64,000 nucleotides of DNA. It comes from Prosapia bicincta (lineage: Eukaryota > Arthropoda > Insecta > Hemiptera > Cercopidae). The DNA lies in contig JBAIZL010000001.1 in NCBI GenBank assembly GCA_036971475.1, positions 152,615,544 to 152,679,543 of the forward strand. The letters are read 5' to 3'. Under the pieces are notes generated by a model, which had not been told where the DNA came from, made no database searches, and saw only the letters and a list, made by a program, of their open reading frames with translations. This document shows positions 48,226 to 61,270 of the stretch, in pieces. Position numbers and translations under genes: made by a program. Every line of letters begins with the position of its first letter. Within the stretch, counting starts at the first letter, position 1.

Positions 48226-50651
48226 GTATGAAATTGCCCATACTATGTAGTGATTAGAATCGTATACCTAACACTCGAATTCCTTACTAGAAAAAATTAT
48301 TAAAAAAATATTAAAATTGACATGGAAATGGTGTTAAAATTTTGTTAATATCTTACATCATTTCAGTCGTAGAAATAAATGTTTGACTCTAGTCTAGCCA
48401 CAGTTGAACCTCAGCTTATACAAGATATTATTTCTTACAACAAATTGTGAAGAACTTTTGACACAGGTCTACAGGTGAACCAATGGCGTCCTTGGCGCAA
48501 GTTTATAATTAACTCAAACACAGAACGACTTTCAGGGCATTTTGATGTGTGAAGTGTCATCAAGCGAGGTTACATGCTTCGCCCATTAGACAAGTCCCTG
48601 CGACAGATTAATACATCCAGTCCCGCCCGACTTGTTGCTTTGCCGCTTTGAAATACATTTCCCTGAATACCGAACGATTTCGCCTCCGATAAAACATTCA
48701 AGTCTGCGAACGAGTTTGGAATCGAGGTTAGTCACCGAATTGAAATGAGGTGATTTTTGGACAAGCTGTGAATAATGCTAACAAATTTTACTCATTGTTA
48801 CGAGATCAAGCTTAATTTCAAACCTCGTATCTAATATTGCAACCAAAACGGCTGGATTACATTCAAGTCCATTCTAATGTTGCTGTTAAAAAGTAACGAG
48901 TCATACATTATTAAAAGATGATGAGACACAACACGAAGGAAATAAGATAAAACGAGGTTTTTCACGAGCTTTAATGCTGAAGGAAACGGCTATAAATACC
49001 TTTGCTGAAAAATTAATTTCATCCATAGCAAATCAGTCCCCACTCGAGAGCGTAGTAAAAGTATGTGGCAGTATATCTTCTTCAGGAGTTGATTGTACTC
49101 TTTAGGTGTAATATTTCTTTTTATCCAGGGGAATTATTTCAAGTCATCTCAGAAAAACCGAGTAGAACATAAAATAAATAAGGAAGAGAAAAACCAACAA
49201 CTATAACCTTTTTTTAACAGAATTAATATTCTAAAATAATTTAGGCCTAATTGTGAATATTGTATTTTTTGTCACAAAATATTCATATCGGAATCTTAAA
49301 ATATTCACTTTAAGAAATTTTTTTTCCTGGCGAAAAACCAATTGTGGTTATCATTGCCAACTAAAATCTAAGACAAAACGCAATATTTTAAATAAAACAT
49401 AATAACGAAATCAATTTTAAATAAAACAAAATTTTTCTAAAGTAGCAATACATAAAACAAATATATAACCATAAATATAACAATTTAAAAATACATAACA
49501 ATAAATAACAAAAAACAAGTTGAAGAAAAAAATGAAAAATTAATAAAAGTTAAAAAAAAGGTTTGAGAAAATTAATTTAATGCTATTATAGATATTTTTA
49601 ATTACAGAGTGATCAGATTTTGTATGAGAGCTAATGACGGTGGAGAATGACACTAGTGTACGTAACCAACAACAAAAGATCCGATGGAAGAATTCGATAA
49701 TACGAAAACAATGGAGAGGAATACGAAGCAGTCTATAAAGCACAATATAATCGCCGCTCAATTAAGTTCAGAGCCATCTTCACCGTCTTAATTACAATCA
49801 CTAATTAGCAACCGGCGGGTCCGCAAGATGGCGTCCCGACTACTAACCGCTTTATTAAGTTCAGCAGACAAAGGCCGGTGAAAAAACGGACAACTCTGTG
49901 CGGAACGATCTGTAAAAGGCGAATTTCACAAAAGCCGGGGGTCCAAGGAGAGGCTGCGCGCGGAAATAAAGTCATAAAAAAGTCGCGTCGAGTTACGGCC
50001 GGGCTCAAACACGGCTCGGGACAAGTTTCGAATTCCAAAACAGGACATGTCATTTACATTCGCCATGGATCAAAAACACCTGTTCCAGTACCAACATGAC
50101 AACGGAAAAAACAACGCCGTCAATTACACAATAAACTTATGAAGCCTGTACTGGTGGAATGACAGGGTTTGTGCGTCAAAGCGACCACAAATATTGCAAG
50201 ATTTTAACTGAAAGAAATATTGTTCAGTAGATATTTCAAGACAGCCAAACTCTCAAAATTATTTCAACAATTCACCGGATAAAGTATTACATAAGCTTTT
50301 AATGTACTTAAACAAGTATAAAACCTTTATTAAATTTAAGAAAGTTGTTTTTATGAATTCGAAAACATTTTTTTTTCAAGACAGCTTTTTTTCTCAATAT
50401 GTAATGCATAGTTTATAATTATCTTCATTAAAAAAAATAAATAAAACAGTGATATATAAATGTTTTACATATTTTATTTTTTTAAATCGGGGGAAAAATT
50501 AGAAAACGCCAACTTAATGCAAAATGTTATCGTTGGTAGATTTTTCCTTGTGTGTATTTTAAAGCGAACAATTTAAGCTGTTACTGCCTATGGAAAATTT
50601 AAGTGCGATACATGGTGAAGGCTGGGATACAAAAACTATGGTTTAGGATAG
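48226..50651. other. Unique sequence with GC-richer islands
   Basis: Mostly AT-rich. GC-richer non-repetitive patches at about 48590-48770 and 49795-50100 stand out (the latter is listed separately). No supported gene. Confidence 0.45.
49795..50100. promoter_or_regulatory. CpG-rich island with AAGATGGCG motif
   Basis: About 300 bp rich in CG (GGCTGCGCGCGG, GTCGCGTCG) with CAAGATGGCGTCC near 49826, a YY1/Pho-like core. Open frames on both strands (49878-50099 plus, 49805-50053 minus) are unfamiliar and overlap each other. Candidate promoter or conserved element, with coding use possible but unproven. Confidence 0.27.
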
Positions 50652-50767
50652 GCCAACATCATAGTTACCCCTGCACACACCGAGGCTACAAATCCGCCAA
50701 GGAGGGCTAGCCAACATCATAGTTACCCCTGCACACACCGAGGCTACAAATCCGCCAAGAAGGGCTA
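50652..50767. repeat. 58-bp tandem duplication, 2 copies
   Basis: GCCAACATCATAGTTACC begins at 50652 and 50710. The copies are almost identical. Confidence 0.95.
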
Positions 50768-51258
50768 CAGCCAGCCTCCACTTGATTTACAAAGTAAAAT
50801 ATCTCTCTCTGTAATGCAAGCACTAAACATCAGCCCAGCATGAAGGTCGCTCTAAGTGTAAATGCGTGTTAGTTTACACTGCTGTCACTTGGAGATAGCA
50901 GACAAATTGGCGGCGTAAAATATAGAAACCGACCTCCTTTAATGGCGACTTAATTAGGTGTAATTGCACTGGGGGAACTGTAGGCTACACACCATAACCA
51001 TTAAATTGTAATAAATTAAATGAACGCGTGCTAACAGATGTTGTTTGCTAAAATTTAATTTATGTCTTATACTCCAATCGTTTGCACAGTTTACAGTTCA
51101 TAATATTATTTAAATGTTTATTTTGTTTCACCTGAAAATACGTTTTGTAAAATGGGGTGTTGAGAAATATTTTAAACATGAACATACGAAGAATTGAATG
51201 ATGACTCATCATGCATTGTGACCAGGCTTGGATTCACCACTAAACTCACAAGGCCCGG
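50768..51258. other. Unique sequence, no gene seen
   Basis: AT-rich, no feature recognised. Confidence 0.5.
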
Positions 51259-51567
51259 TAACTGTATAAAACAACTGTGGCGTAATGTGTAACATAAATA
51301 AATGAAACCTCTCAACCACAGATAACTTTTTATATCCGCTAATATCAATTCAACTTGTAAATTTAATTTGTGGAATCTGTTATGCTCTTTTGACCGAGAA
51401 GTGATAGTTATAACTGTATAAAACAACTGTGGCGTATTGTTTAACATAAATGTATTTTCATCGTAAATTACCTCTGAGGATGATTGCTATGCAATCGAAA
51501 TGTACATAAGGTTTTAAATAAAAGAAGAAAGTTATTTGTGGTTGAGAGGTTTCATTTATTTATGTTT
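51259..51567 (+). mobile_element. Composite solo PLE-type terminus with direct and inverted flanking repeats
   Basis: Contains a 41-bp direct repeat (51259-51299 and 51411-51451, about 39 of 41 identical, starting TAACTGTATAAAACAACTG). It also holds a 38-bp inverted repeat (51291-51328 and 51529-51566, one mismatch, with core AACCACAGATAAC or its complement). A hammerhead-like motif (51470-51512) lies between. No coding sequence. It resembles a rearranged terminal repeat of a retroelement that folds back on itself. Confidence 0.55.
51470..51512 (+). ncRNA. Best-preserved hammerhead-like motif
   Basis: Stem I ACCT/AGGT flush against the core, CTGAGGA at 51474-51480, one extra T at 51481, stem II GATTGC-TAT-GCAATC (perfect six pairs), GAAA at 51497-51500, mini stem III ATG-TA-CAT and A17 at 51508. 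Every element of a type I hammerhead is present in order and adjacent. Only the extra base between A9 and stem II is non-standard. An extra base at this place is known from at least one natural viroid hammerhead, so activity is possible but unproven. Confidence 0.5.
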
Positions 51568-52339
51568 CAGAAGGTCCGGGTTTATGGCGAACGACAAAAT
51601 GTATTTATTCAAATAAAATATTTATTTATGATAAAGATTGGAAAAAAGAGTTATTTTGTTTGTACAGAGTTTATTACTGTATGTACTTATTATTCACTGA
51701 AGTTTCGTGCTTGTCAGTAAGCGCATTACCGTAGATAGTTGTGTAGAACTTACAGTATGACTGAGATCTTTACAGACGGAGATCTTTACACTCACCTCCA
51801 TAATGGGTTGGGGTATTTTGAGATCATTAAAACTTTGGGAGATTAAAATACCTTATCAAACATGCAAGAGAATTATTGAGCTGGTATCCCGTAGCTGAGC
51901 TCTTTTTAGCAAAAAAAAATACTTGAAAAAACGAGCATTGCCATAATTCACATAAGCCAAGTATTGCATAATTTCTATGTTGGTTCCTACCTAAATGTTG
52001 GCTTTGCCTTAAGAATGGTTTTTAATGTTCCTGCCACAAGCTACTAAGGAGGGAAATTTTTGTTTACACTTCAACATCTGCATCCGAAGAATTTTTAACA
52101 GATTGATATCAATAGATTTGTCACCGACTCAATATATATCGTTTAATGACATTATAAACATATTCTACTAATTTCTATGGCATGAAACCCAAAAGACGCA
52201 TAATTTACAATTACCAGGATCTGAGCGTATTTAGATCACAATTGACGCGTAAACTGTAACCCGGTTAAAGTGTGAAGAATAGTAGAAGATTGTTAAATAA
52301 CAAATTGTTGGTGAAGGTCTAATAAACGTGGAACAGTCA
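51568..52339. other. Unique sequence, no gene seen
   Basis: AT-rich, no feature recognised. Confidence 0.5.
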
Positions 52340-55300
52340 AATTCCGTCTATAGGTCTACTGCTTTTCCTCAACAACCGTTAACCCTTAGCTTCTTTGATA
52401 ACTTCCGCCTGTACGTCTACTGCTGTTCCTCAACAACCGTTAACCCTTAGCTTCTTTGATAACTTCCGTCTGTACGTCTACTGCTGTTCCTCAACAACCG
52501 TTAACCCATAGCTTCTTTGATAACTTCCGTCTGTACGTCTACTGCTGTTCCTCAACAACCGTTAACCCATAGCTTCTTTGATAACTTCCGTCTGTACGTC
52601 TACTGCTGTTCCTCAACAACCGTTAACCCTTAGCTTCTTTGATAACTTCCGTCTGTACGTCTACTGCTGTTCCTCAACAATCGTTAACCCTTAGCTTCTT
52701 TGATAACTTCCGTCTGTACGTCTACTGCTGTTCCTCAACAACCGTTAACCCTTAGCTTCTTTGATAACTACCGTCTGTACGTCTACTGCTGTTCCTCAAC
52801 AACCGTTAACCCATAGCTTCTTTGATAACTTCCGTCTGTACGTCTACTGCTTTTCCTCAACAACCGTTAACCCTTAGCTTCTTTGATAACTTCCGTATGT
52901 ACGTCTACTGCTGTTCCTCAACAACCGTTAACCCTTAGCTTCTTTGATAACTTCCGTCTGTACGTCTACTGCTGTTCCTCAACAACCGTTAACCCTTAGC
53001 TTCTTTGATAACTTCCGCCTGTACGTCTACTGCTGTTCCTCAACAACCGTTAACCCTTAGCTTCTTTGATAACTTCCGTCTGTACGTCTACTGCTGTTCA
53101 TCAACAACCGTTAACCTTTAGCTTCTTTGATAACTTCCGTCTGTACGTCTACTGCTGTTCCTCAACAACCGTTAACCCTTAGCTTCTTTGATGACTTCCG
53201 TCTGTACGTCTACTGCTGTTCCTCAACAACCGTTAACCCTTAGCTTCTTTGATAACTTCCGTCTGTACGTCTACTGCTGTTCATCAACAACCGTTAACCC
53301 TTAGCTTCTTTGATAACTTCCGTCTGTACGTCTACTGCTGTTCCTCAACAACCGTTAACCCTTAGCTTCTTTGATGACTTCCGTCTGTACGTCTACTGCT
53401 GTTCCTCAACAACCGTTAACCCTTAGCTTGTTTAATAACTTCCGTCTGTACGTCTACTGCTGTTCCTCAACAACCGTTAACCCTTAGCTTCTTTGATAAC
53501 TTCCGTCTGTACGTCTACTGCTGTTCCTCAACAACTTTTAACCTTTACCTTCTTTGATAACTTCCGTCTGTACGTCTACTGCTGTTCCTCAACAACCGTT
53601 AACCCATAGCTTCTTTGATAACGTCCGTCTGTACGTCTACTGCTTTTCCTCAACAACCGTTAACCCTTAGCTTCTTTGATAACTTCCGTCTGTACGTCTA
53701 CTGCTGTTCCTCAACAACCGTTAACTCTTAGCTTCTTTGATAACTTCCGTCTGTACGTCTACTGCTCTTCCTCAACAACCGTTAACCCATAGCTTCTTTG
53801 ATAACTTCCGTCTGTACGTCTACTGCTGTTCCTCAACAACCGTTAACTCTTAGCTTCTTTGATAACTTCCGTCTGTACGTCTACTGCTCTTCCTCAACAA
53901 CCGTTAACCCTTAGCTTCTTTGATAACTTCCGTCTGTACGTCTACTGCAGTTCCTCAACAACCGTTAACCCTTAGCTTCTTTGATAACTTCCGTCTGTAC
54001 GTCTACTGCTGTTCCTCAACAACCGTTAACCCTTAGCTTCTTTGATAACTTCCGTCTGTACGTCTACTGCTGTTCCTCAACAACCGTTAACCCTTAGCTT
54101 CTTTGATAACTTCCGTCTGTACGTCTACTGCTGTTCCTCAACAACCGTTAACCCTTAGCTTCTTTGATAACTTCCGTCTGTACGTCTACTGCTGTTCCTC
54201 AACAACCGTTAACTCTTAGCTTCTTTGATAACTTCCGTCTGTACGTCTACTGCTGTTCCTCAACATACCGTTAACCCATAGCTTCTTTGATAACTTCCGT
54301 AGGTCTACTGCTGTTCCTCAACAACCGTTAACCCTAAGCTTCTTTGATAACTTCCGTCTGTACGTCTACTGCTGTTCCTCAACAACCGTTAACTCTTAGC
54401 TTCTTTGATAACTTCCGTCTGTACGTCTACTGCTGTTCCTCAACAACCGTTAACCCTTAGCTTCTTTGATAACTTCCGTCTGTACGTCTACTGCTATTCC
54501 CCAACAACCGTTAACCCTTAGCTTCTTTGATAACTTCCGTCTATAGGTCTACTGCTGTTCCTCAACATACCGTTAACCCTTAGCTTCTTTGATAACTTCC
54601 GTCTGTACGTCTACTGCTGTTCCTCAACAACCGTTAACCCTTAGCTTCTTTGATAACTTCCGTCTGTACGTCTACTGCTGTTCCTCAACAACCGTGAACC
54701 CTTAGCTTCTTTGATAACTTCCGTCTGTACGTCTACTGCTGTTCCTCAACAACCGTGAACCCTTAGCTTCTTTGATAACTTCCGTCTGTACTTCTACTGC
54801 TGTTCATCAACAACCGTGAACCCTTAGCTTCTTTGATAACTTCCGTCTGTACGTCTACTGCTGTTCCTCAACAACCGTGAACCCTTAGCTTCTTTGATAA
54901 CTTCCGTCTGTACGTCTACTGCAGTTCCTCAACAACCGTGAACCCTTAGCTTCTTTGATAACTTCCGTCTGTACGTCTACTGCTGTTCCTCAACAACCGT
55001 GAACCCTTAGCTTCTTTGATAACTTCCGTCTGTACGTCTACTGCTGTTCCTCAACAACCGTGAACCCTTAGCTTCTTTGATAACTTCCGTCTGTACGTCT
55101 ACTGCAGTTCCTCAACAACCGTGAACCCTTAGCTTCTTTGATAACTTCCGTCTGTACGTCTACTGCTGTTCCTCAACAACCGTTAACCCATAGCTTCTTT
55201 GATAACTTCCGCCTGTACGTCTACTGCTGTTCCTCAACAACCGTTAACCCTTAGCTTCTTTGATAACTTCCGTCTGTACGTCTACTGCTGTTCCTCAACA

Positions 55301-57167
55301 ACCGTTAACCCATAGCTTCTTTGATAACTTCCGTCTGTACGTCTACTGCTGTTCCTCAACATCCGTTAACCCTTAGCTTCTTTGATAACTTCCGTCTGTA
55401 CGTCTACTGCTGTTCCTCAACAACCGTTAACCCATAGCTTCTTTGATAACTTCCGTCTGTACGTCTACTGCTGTTCCTCAACAACCGTTAACCCATAGCT
55501 TCTTTGATAACTTCCGTCTGTACGTCTACTGCTGTTCCTCAACATACCGTTAACCCTTAGCTTCTTTGATAACTTCCGTCTGTACGTCTACTGCTGTTCC
55601 TCAACAACCGTTAACCCATAGCTTCTTTGATAACTTCCGTCTGTACGTCTACTGCTGTTCCTCAACAACCGTTAACCCATAGCTTCTTTGATAACTTCCG
55701 TCTGTACGTCTACTGCTGTTCCTCAACAACCGTTAACCCATAGCTTCTTTGATAACTTCCGTCTGTACGTCTACTGCTGTTCCTCAACATACCGTTAACC
55801 CTTAGCTTCTTTGATAACTTCCGTCTGTACGTCTACTGCTGTTCCTCAACAACCGTTAACCCTTAGCTTCTTTGATAACTTCCGTCTGTACGTCTACTGC
55901 TGTTCCTCAACAACCGTTAACCCTTAGCTTCTTTGATAACTTCCGTCTGTACGTCTACTGCTGTTCCTCAACAACCGTTAACCCTTAGCTTCTTTGATAA
56001 CTTCCGTCTGTACGTCTACTGCTGTTCCTCAACAACCGTTAACCCTTAGCTTCTTCGATAACTTCCGTCTGTACGCCTACTGCTGTTCCTCAACAACCGT
56101 TAACCCTTAGCTTCTTTGATAACTTCCGTCTGTACGTCTACTGCTGTTCCTCAACAACCGTTAACCCATAGCTTCTTTGATAACTTCCGTCTGTACGTCT
56201 ACTGCTGTTCCTCAACAACCGTTAACCCTTAGCTTCTTTGATAACTTCCGTCTGTACGTCTACTGCTGTTCCTCAACAACCGTTAACCCTTAGCTTCTTT
56301 GATAACTTCCGTCTGTACGTCTACTGCTGTTCCTCAACAACCGTTAACCCTTAGCTTCTTCGATAACTTCCGTCTGTACGTCTACTGCTGTTCCTCAACA
56401 ACCGTTAACCCTTAGCTTCTTTGATAACTTTCGTCTGTACGTCTACTGCTGTTCCTCAACAACCGTTAACCCATAGCTTCTTTGATAACTTCCGTCTGTA
56501 CGTCTACTGCTGTTCCTCAACAACCGTTAACCCATAGCTTCTTTGATAACATCCGTCTGTACGTCTACTGCTGTTCCTCAACAACCGTTAACCCTTAGCT
56601 TCTTTGATAACTTCCGTCTGTACGTCTACTGCTGTTCCTCAACAACCGTTAACCCATAGCTTCTTTGATAACTTCCGTCTGTACGTCTACTGCTGTTCCT
56701 CAACAACCGTTAACCCATAGCTTCTTTGATAACATCCGTCTGTACGTCTACTGCTGTTCCTCAACAACCGTTAACCCTTAGCTTCTTTGATAACATCCGT
56801 CTGTACGTCTACTGCTGTTCCTCAACAACCGTTAACCCTTAGCTTCTTTGATAACATCCGTCTGTACGTCTACTGCTGTTCCTCAACAACCGTTAACCCT
56901 TAGCTTCTTTGATAACTTCCGTCTGTACGTCTACTGCTGTTCCTCAACAACCGTTAACCCATAGCTTCTTTGATAACATCCGTCTGTACGTCTACTGCTG
57001 TTCCTCAACAACCGTTAACCCTTAGCTTCTTTGATAACTTCCGTCTGTACGTCTACTGCTGTTCCTCAACAACCGTTAACCCATAGCTTCTTTGATAACT
57101 TCCGTCTGTACGTCTACTGCTGTTCCTCAACAACCGTTAACCCATAGCTTCTTTGATAACTTTCGTA
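52340..57167. repeat. 61-bp minisatellite, about 79 copies
   Basis: The largest array: units with core CGTCTGTACGTCTACTGCTG and AACAACCGTTAACCC. Units differ at few places (CTTAGC or CATAGC, ACATACC insertions, one unit with a short deletion near 54298). Eight consecutive units (about 54692-55119) carry CCGTGAACC instead of CCGTTAACC, showing local spread of one variant. Most units contain CCGTTA, the complement of the Myb consensus TAACGG. No open frame of note. Confidence 0.98.
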
Positions 57168-58770
57168 ATCAGATTCTGTCATTGTTTGTAAGTAAAAACA
57201 AATTAAGTAAGCATATGTTTGTAATTATAGAGTACTATACTCTTTAAGCTAGCATTATACTTTCTTAATAAATGGGAAAAGAAAATAACGTAGCTGGAGG
57301 TATTTAGAATAAAAATTAATTTATGCTGAGAATTTGTTTCTGTTATAGCGATCAAGGCTACAAAATTAGACAAGTTTTATAAAATTTATAAAATTAAATT
57401 ATTTATTTAATAATATTTACAATAACAAGATTTATTTGTTTCGTAAACCTTCAATAGATTATTTTCATTACAATTTTGGTATCTACTTGGCAACAAAAAC
57501 ACTACTTACTAATATTTGTCAGCAGATAGTAGTGGAGCACTAGGTCAGCGCATTGTTCAATGCTTTGAGTCACGAACAAGACTGTTGCTCAGGTGTGTTG
57601 TGTTGGTGTGAGTCTGCGGTGTATTGATGTTCTGTTGTGTATTATTGTTCATAGACTAGTTGTTAATTATGTGTTCAAACATTGAGTGCTTTGTCGTTTA
57701 GAATATGTTGTGGATAGTTTTTGTGGTATTTATGTATCTCGTAGTTTTAAAGATTATTTATTTAAAATGATTATTTTATTTTAAAAAATAATTATACTTC
57801 TCGATTAAGATGATTTTATATTTGGAGAGTTCTAGATACAGCGCCCTGTTGCATATTTAAACCCACAAAAACACTATCAATGTTTTCTGAACTGTGAGAT
57901 ATATTAGCTTAAAGTGAAGGATCTGTGGTTAAGAATCTATGGTTAGCTAATGGTTAAGGATCTATAGTTTTATTATTTAAAATATATAAACTTTATCACA
58001 GTTTATATAGGTAATGAATTAATTTTAAAAAATTACCAGAAACAAAAAAATGTAAATATGTAATAACCTTCAACTTTGCCTCAAGTCTATGACATCCAAA
58101 CTTTCGACTACTAGTCAATTCTGAAATTACATTCTACTTTACATTCATTAAAAAATTTTGCTTACTAACTCGTCGGCTGTTCGGCGAAACACAAAACATC
58201 AACATTCCATTAGTCACGCTGGTTAAAAAGTAGCTCGCCAAAGTCTGTACAAAATAGGTTATTAAACGTTTAAAACAAAAAATCCCTTTGTTGTGTCGAG
58301 ATCGGTGAAGTGGTGAAATCGTTATCCAGGACCCAACTTATAAGCAATTAGGATCGAATGACTTGGGAGACTTTAACAAGGAGAGTGCACTGGAGTGATG
58401 CTATTAATTGCCATATTTCTCTAACCAAATAAAATCCAGTACATAATGGGACTGCCTAACGCTGGGTGCGATAAAACGGGATTGGGTGTCTGAAGCTACA
58501 ACAAGTGGTTCGCAAGACAGTTATGCAGTTAATTGCCTCACTTTTATAACCAGTTTTACTTTCAAAAATCTTGAATGCACGCTGCGTTTTTATGTCTTAT
58601 TTACATTGCTTTTTTTTCAAACATTTTTAACTACCTTCAGTTATTGAACTAGTCCGTCCTAATAAACGGAGTGCGGTTGATTTAAAGTCTGCTTGGGACA
58701 ACACAAATAAATCTTGTCTAACAATAAATAAATAATTACGAAAATAATTCACAATAAATAATTTATATTC

Positions 58771-58847
58771 TGATACGTGTTTCAATGACGTCATCATCAT
58801 CAATAGTAATTTACTGATGATAATTATGTCTTTGAAACGCGTATAAG
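58771..58847. mobile_element. Inverted pair of hammerhead-like motifs
   Basis: Plus motif 58810-58847: stem I TTTA/TAAG, CTGATGA (58814-58820), extra T, a poor stem II, GAAACGCGTA with an AC-GC-GT mini stem and A17. Minus motif (58800-58771): TTGATGA, extra T, GATGA/TCATT stem, GAAACACGTA. The two face each other as at 13493-13698. Stem II of the plus copy has decayed, and the minus copy has lost C3. Confidence 0.5.
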
Positions 58848-59040
58848 AAAATAAATTACTGACTGTAAGTTGACGTTAATTTCCTTTTACTTATTATGTT
58901 TGCGGTAAAATTACTTATAAATAAGCTCAAACTTTAATATAACAATTTTTTTATATCTAGTATATTTTTTTAACCGCCAAAGAATGTGTTAATCTAAATT
59001 AAAAACTACCAAAAAGTTGAATTGTTATTTAGCGTATCAT

Positions 59041-59148
59041 AAATACCTGCCATTCCCAACTTCGTCACACTCATTGAAAGATGGAGGACCTCCGAAACGC
59101 GTCAAAGGGGAGTGGGACGATTTTGGGAATGGCAGAATTGCTGTATTT
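59041..59148 (+). mobile_element. Long hairpin with degenerate hammerhead core
   Basis: Outer arms AAATAC/GTATTT and GCCATTCCCAA/TTGGGAATGGC, then CACTC/GAGTG, enclose TTGAAAGA, a T, the GGAG/CTCC hairpin and GAAACGCGTC. The 3' core is canonical, including an AC-GC-GT mini stem III and C17. The 5' core has one extra A and T for C3. The long stem I is typical of retroelement hammerheads. Probably inactive. Confidence 0.5.
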
Positions 59149-60735
59149 ATGAACCCAGCAGAAAAGTAAAAGAATATTATCAAAAGTTAAATTATCTTGC
59201 AGGGTTTTTTACACAAGTTTAGTTATGAGCCTTTTAAATTAAATAGAATGTAACTGCATTTAACAAAATATAACAATTTAAGTTGATTGTTGAAAACAAT
59301 TCTATTGGCTATTCTTAATTTTCTTTAGAGGTAAAGTAATAAGTATTATAATTTGCAGATATTTTTCTTTTCAGGCGAATAACTAAAATAACACAATATA
59401 GTCATCTAAAATCCTTGCTGTGTTGATTATTTCTTACACTATTTCCGAACAAAATATTTACATAGCGAACTACTTGTTTATTCTGGTGCAAACTGTGATT
59501 GCACAGTTTAAAGTAAAAAAAAAGATCTAACCGAAGGTTATGTCGACTTCTTGAAGCGAACTTTACAGCACTTTCCTTCGCTACAAATGTCAATGTAGGC
59601 TTTGATTAATTTACTGGCTGTCCGTGTTGAGAAGCTGATGTACAGGTCTCCCCAGCTGAAACCATCACCAGTTTTACCGGTTCCAGCACTTTGGTTCAGT
59701 TAATTAAAACATTCTCCTTTGCAAATCATTAGGAAAAAATAGAGTAGTGACAAAAATGTGAACAAAATTTCGGCTTTTAGGGCAAATTAGTATTAAAACC
59801 TAACATTTTTTTCAATTAACTGTAGGCTTGAGACAAGAAATAAATAAGACATAGCAAACGTTCATGAAACCATTTTTTTTTTAATTAAGAGAATTGAAAA
59901 TATTTTCTGTAATTGAATTCACAATAGGGAAATTACAAGTAATAAAACATTTTAAGCCCTAGGTACAAATATGTACTAACCCTTTATGTACATCAGAAGG
60001 CCACAAGTATACTGTCTGCAAACGCCAGTATATTTGTAATCTTCTGATAATGCTAAACATAACGTAAAAGTAATTTATGTTTAAGCTAAATAGCAAGTAA
60101 ATTCCCAATTAGTTATGAACAACTAACTGAGGAACTGAGCATTTTTAAAAACAAATCAATAGAAAACCACCACGCTATGTTTTTGTACCATCTTTCTTTG
60201 TTTGTTAGGCTTACTTTGGAGTACAATGTTATTAAATTGGCAATCTTAAAAAAAATTATTGAAAACATCAAATTGCTCAGTTTTGTCTAGCTTAATATTC
60301 GTTTAGTTTTTGTACAAAATTATTGTACAAAACCGTCTTTTTGAGTAAACGAAAACCAATTACACTAATCTTCCAATTATTTTATTTTAAAATACAATTT
60401 TTAACTGTAAACATAAAATCAATTTAGAACTTGGCTCCCGTGCTTTTCAATCAGTTTTTGTACTGCCTTTTAACATAAATCGTGCTAGACCGATCCCAAA
60501 GGCAAACATTCCCTTAGTGTATAGACGCACGTTGCACCAGTACTTGTAACAAGGCAACATGTAAAGCGTGTTGCAAACAGCGCCTGATTAAAGCGTTCAT
60601 TATACATGAATATTTATACGCTGATAACATCGCCACGGCTGAGGGACGGACAAAATATTAACACTGGTGAGGAAATTGAAGAGATAAGCAGGTGTAGAGC
60701 AGCATTCAGTGTTTACAACCGGAACGTCTGGCTGG

Positions 60736-60743
60736 ATGCAAAT
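60736..60743 (+). promoter_or_regulatory. POU octamer next to homeodomain-type core
   Basis: ATGCAAAT, the exact POU/Oct consensus, directly followed by TAAAT within a GC-richer patch (60580-60760) that also has CAGGTG. A single motif of this length can occur by chance. Confidence 0.2.
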
Positions 60744-61270
60744 TAAATTTGTTTATTTAGAGAGAGGCTGTTAATTTTTATAGATCACAAAATGTTTCGT
60801 TTATTGTATAGGCCAGGCCCCTCGACTTTCGGTTGCAAGACTACTTAAAGTTTGATACACAATAAGCTCTGATAAGTCTATTGTTTAACAAATAAATTGG
60901 TTAAACGTTGTTGCATTAAGGGTTAAAAGTTTAAGACCCTATTATAAGCGACATTATTAAGAAAGTCTTTTATAGTCTTGAACCAATCAGATTTTCAATA
61001 GACAAGATTAAGGGACAAGCATAAATACCCGTGTCTTGCTGGAATGTAGACATCTATGGATCTATAATGAAATATATTCCGTTATACGCCTGCGTAGGAA
61101 CAAGAACAAAAAGGAATAGAACAATTTAATGAAATACTGTAAAAGATATATATTATTATCCCTTAAGGGAAAATTTACTCTGCCAGGCGCCTCTGCCCAA
61201 TTTTGACCGGGAACATACATTTATTCGCCACGAAGTTCTTTTTAATTTGGCCCTAATAACTAATTTTAAA

